Assembly: GCA_021162925.1 (NCBI GenBank)
Contig: JAGGXQ010000045.1
Span: 1 to 6,481, forward strand
DNA: 6,481 nucleotides
Origin: Nitrososphaerota archaeon
GTDB lineage: Archaea > Thermoproteota > Nitrososphaeria > Nitrososphaerales > JAGGXQ01
Direction: 5' to 3'
The position numbers and the translations under genes were made by a program. Positions 5,436 through 6,481 of this stretch are shown in pieces; within the stretch, counting starts at the first letter, position 1; each line of letters begins with the position of its first letter. The notes beneath the pieces are model-generated. The model searched no databases. It had not been told where the DNA came from and was given only the letters and a program-made list of their open reading frames with translations.

Positions 5436-5638
5436 TTGAACCTTTTCAGTAGCTCGGATTCTACCTCCTCCAAGGACATCCACTTCCCGTCGAGCATGAA
5501 CACTAGCTTCCCGTCCTTCTTGACCCCCAGCTTCGCCTCCTCGTGGTATACCATGAGCCTTATCTGGGGGAAGGGGAAGCGATCTTCGAAGAGGAGGGAC
5601 AGCAGGTCTGGGCGGCTTATTTCGATCACTTCATCCAT
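5432..5638 (-). CDS. Small hypothetical protein, first gene of the minus-strand cassette
   Basis: The product is 68 residues and I do not recognise a family. It begins MDEVIEISRPDLLSLLFEDR. There are no cysteines and no membrane segment. The middle (QIRLMVYHEEAKLGVKKDGK) and the following LVFMLDGKWM look like beta strands or hairpins, and the end (SLEEVESELLKRF) is an amphipathic helix. It is supported as a real gene by a TATA box (5661-5668) whose centre is about 26 bases before the ATG at 5638, as for a leaderless transcript. It is also supported by the ATGA overlap with the SpoIIM-family gene downstream and by coding-strand purine bias like that of its neighbours. A role tied to the SpoIIM-like membrane protein is possible but rests only on gene order. 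Confidence 0.7.
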   Translation of the reverse strand: MDEVIEISRPDLLSLLFEDRFPFPQIRLMVYHEEAKLGVKKDGKLVFMLDGKWMSLEEVESELLKRFK

Positions 5639-5660
5639 GCCTTAAGCAAAGGGTTACGGT

Positions 5661-5668
5661 TATTAAAA
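5661..5668 (-). promoter_or_regulatory. TATA box for the hypothetical/SpoIIM/macro/HtpX transcript
   Basis: On the minus strand the bases read TTTTAATA, preceded by an A-rich stretch that could serve as BRE. The centre is about 26 bases upstream of the ATG at 5638, which predicts a transcript starting at or within a few bases of the start codon. No Shine-Dalgarno is present, consistent with leaderless translation. Confidence 0.6.
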
Positions 5669-5690
5669 TTTTTGATTCGATTGGACAACG

Positions 5691-5698
5691 TTTATATT
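5691..5698 (+). promoter_or_regulatory. TATA box for the STT3/AglB gene
   Basis: TTTATATT lies with its centre about 28 bases before the TTG at 5723. Transcription should start at about 5720-5722, leaving almost no leader. It decides the start of the downstream gene, which has no in-frame ATG at its N terminus. It is divergent from the minus-strand box at 5661-5668, about 30 bases away. Confidence 0.6.
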
Positions 5699-5722
5699 AC
5701 GAAGGAACGCTATCTGAATGGC

Positions 5723-6481
5723 TTGGAGCTTAAGAGGCCTGAAGTCGAGAGGGAAAAGATACTCGTTGCCGCCGTCCTCGTCCTAGCCTTCTCATCCGCC
5801 ATAATGATGAGGGCCTATCCGGCCAAGTACGGGTACTTTTTGAACGAGTTCGATCCCTACTTCGACTACAGGGCGACGAGCTACATCGTAAACCACTTCC
5901 ATGAGAAGGGCCCATCCGGCCTATCGGACTACTTCGGCTGGGTGGATAAGATGGCCTGGTATCCCGAAGGGAGGCGTGTGGCCCAGACTTCGCAGGTCGG
6001 GCTTCACTTCTTCGGGGCCCTCCTCTACCTGTTCGTCCACGACGTCCTGCTGATCGATACGAGCCTATACGACTTCTTGGTGATACTACCGGTCGTGATC
6101 GGGGGCTTATCCACGCTGGTGGTCTTCCTCCTGGTGAGGAAGATGTTCGGGGAGGTCGCGGGGATGCTCTCCGCCCTCATCTTCGCCTACTCCCCTCCGC
6201 TGATCTTCAGGGGGAACCTAGGGTGGTTCAAGTCCGAGCCCTTCGGCCTCTTCTTCGGGCTGCTAGGTAGCTACTTCATCCTAAGAGCCTACGAGAGCAA
6301 GGGGATCCGATCCCTGCTGATGGCGGCGATATCCGGGTTCCTCTTCGGGTACGCAAACACGTGCTGGGGTGGCTCGTGGCTCTTCTCTGCAGTTCTGGCG
6401 GGGCTCTTCATCCTATCGCCTTTCATCGGGGTCGAGCTGAAGAAGAACCTACCCATAGCGGCCGTCGGGGTCGCTTTCACC
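5723..6481 (+). CDS. aglB: STT3/AglB oligosaccharyltransferase, 3' truncated by window edge
   Basis: This is the catalytic subunit of N-glycosylation, which moves a glycan from a lipid carrier onto Asn of Asn-X-Ser/Thr on the outer face of the membrane. The frame is open without interruption for 253 codons to the window end; full proteins are several times longer. Residues 13-32 are the first membrane helix. NEFDPYFDYRAT at 41-52 is the first acidic motif, with D44 as the expected metal and acceptor-site residue. GWFKSEPFGLFFG follows a run of helices and matches the position and form of the second acidic motif in crenarchaeal-type enzymes. The catalytic WWDYG region would lie beyond the window. 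The start is taken as TTG 5723, just after the start site predicted from the TATA box. There is no in-frame ATG before MMRAYP, which lies inside the first helix. The ATG at 5718 is in another frame and stops after about 22 codons. Confidence 0.9.
   Translation, partial: MELKRPEVEREKILVAAVLVLAFSSAIMMRAYPAKYGYFLNEFDPYFDYRATSYIVNHFHEKGPSGLSDYFGWVDKMAWYPEGRRVAQTSQVGLHFFGALLYLFVHDVLLIDTSLYDFLVILPVVIGGLSTLVVFLLVRKMFGEVAGMLSALIFAYSPPLIFRGNLGWFKSEPFGLFFGLLGSYFILRAYESKGIRSLLMAAISGFLFGYANTCWGGSWLFSAVLAGLFILSPFIGVELKKNLPIAAVGVAFT

Noticed and set aside
5436..5483. N-terminal extension of the SpoIIM-family protein
   Set aside because: It lies over the end of the 68-residue gene and has no hydrophobic or family-like sequence. 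The ATG at 5435 follows directly.
5718..5786. ATG at 5718 as start of the gene after the TATA box
   Set aside because: Its frame ends in a stop after about 22 codons, while the TTG at 5723 opens the STT3 frame.
1..6481. Search for CRISPR repeats, transposase remnants, toxin-antitoxin pairs, tRNA genes and attachment sites
   Set aside because: No spaced direct repeats, terminal inverted repeats, tRNA-like folds or defence-gene motifs were seen. The gene content is housekeeping and membrane related.

Overview
The window is a compact archaeal chromosome segment that reads as thermophilic and TACK-like (Thermoproteota or Korarchaeota type). The basis is its gene set: prefoldin beta, an Sm-like protein paired with ribosomal protein eL37, a stand-alone PUA protein, an archaeal DHH phosphoesterase and an AglB/STT3 oligosaccharyltransferase. 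The promoters also fit, with TATA boxes placed so that several first genes would be leaderless. Arginine is mostly AGG, coding strands are very purine-rich, and TTG and GTG starts are used. The exact lineage cannot be fixed by eye.

Layout: (1) 3-1288, plus strand: the 3' part of prefoldin beta, overlapping by ATGA a DHH/DHHA1 phosphoesterase. (2) 1278-1754, minus strand: a PUA-domain RNA-binding protein (MCT-1/Tma20-like), convergent with the DHH gene. (3) 1755-1796: a very short divergent promoter region with one TTTAAATA box. (4) 1797-3455, plus strand: Sm-like protein, ribosomal protein eL37, an unrecognised membrane-anchored coiled-coil protein, and ribose-5-phosphate isomerase A. These four are packed with overlaps or a gap of a few bases. 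(5) 3441-5638, minus strand, transcribed right to left: an unknown 68-residue protein, a SpoIIM-family membrane protein, a macro-domain protein and an HtpX-type membrane metalloprotease. The HtpX frame is broken by one base in a G/C homopolymer. (6) 5639-5722: a divergent promoter region with two TATA boxes. (7) 5723-6481, plus strand: the N-terminal 253 codons of an STT3/AglB oligosaccharyltransferase that leaves the window.

The left and middle parts are mostly RNA, translation and proteostasis housekeeping (prefoldin, PUA protein, SmAP, eL37), with pentose-phosphate metabolism at the end. The right part is membrane and cell-surface oriented (SpoIIM-like protein, HtpX, N-glycosylation), with an ADP-ribose-binding macro-domain enzyme between the two membrane genes. 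No mobile element, CRISPR array, tRNA or rRNA was seen, and no gene-free stretch exceeds 84 bases. The most notable points are the HtpX frameshift, the apparently shared TATA element at 1770-1777, the uncharacterised coiled-coil membrane protein behind eL37, and the unknown/SpoIIM/macro/HtpX cassette. I see no convincing sign of a wholly new defence or mobile system.
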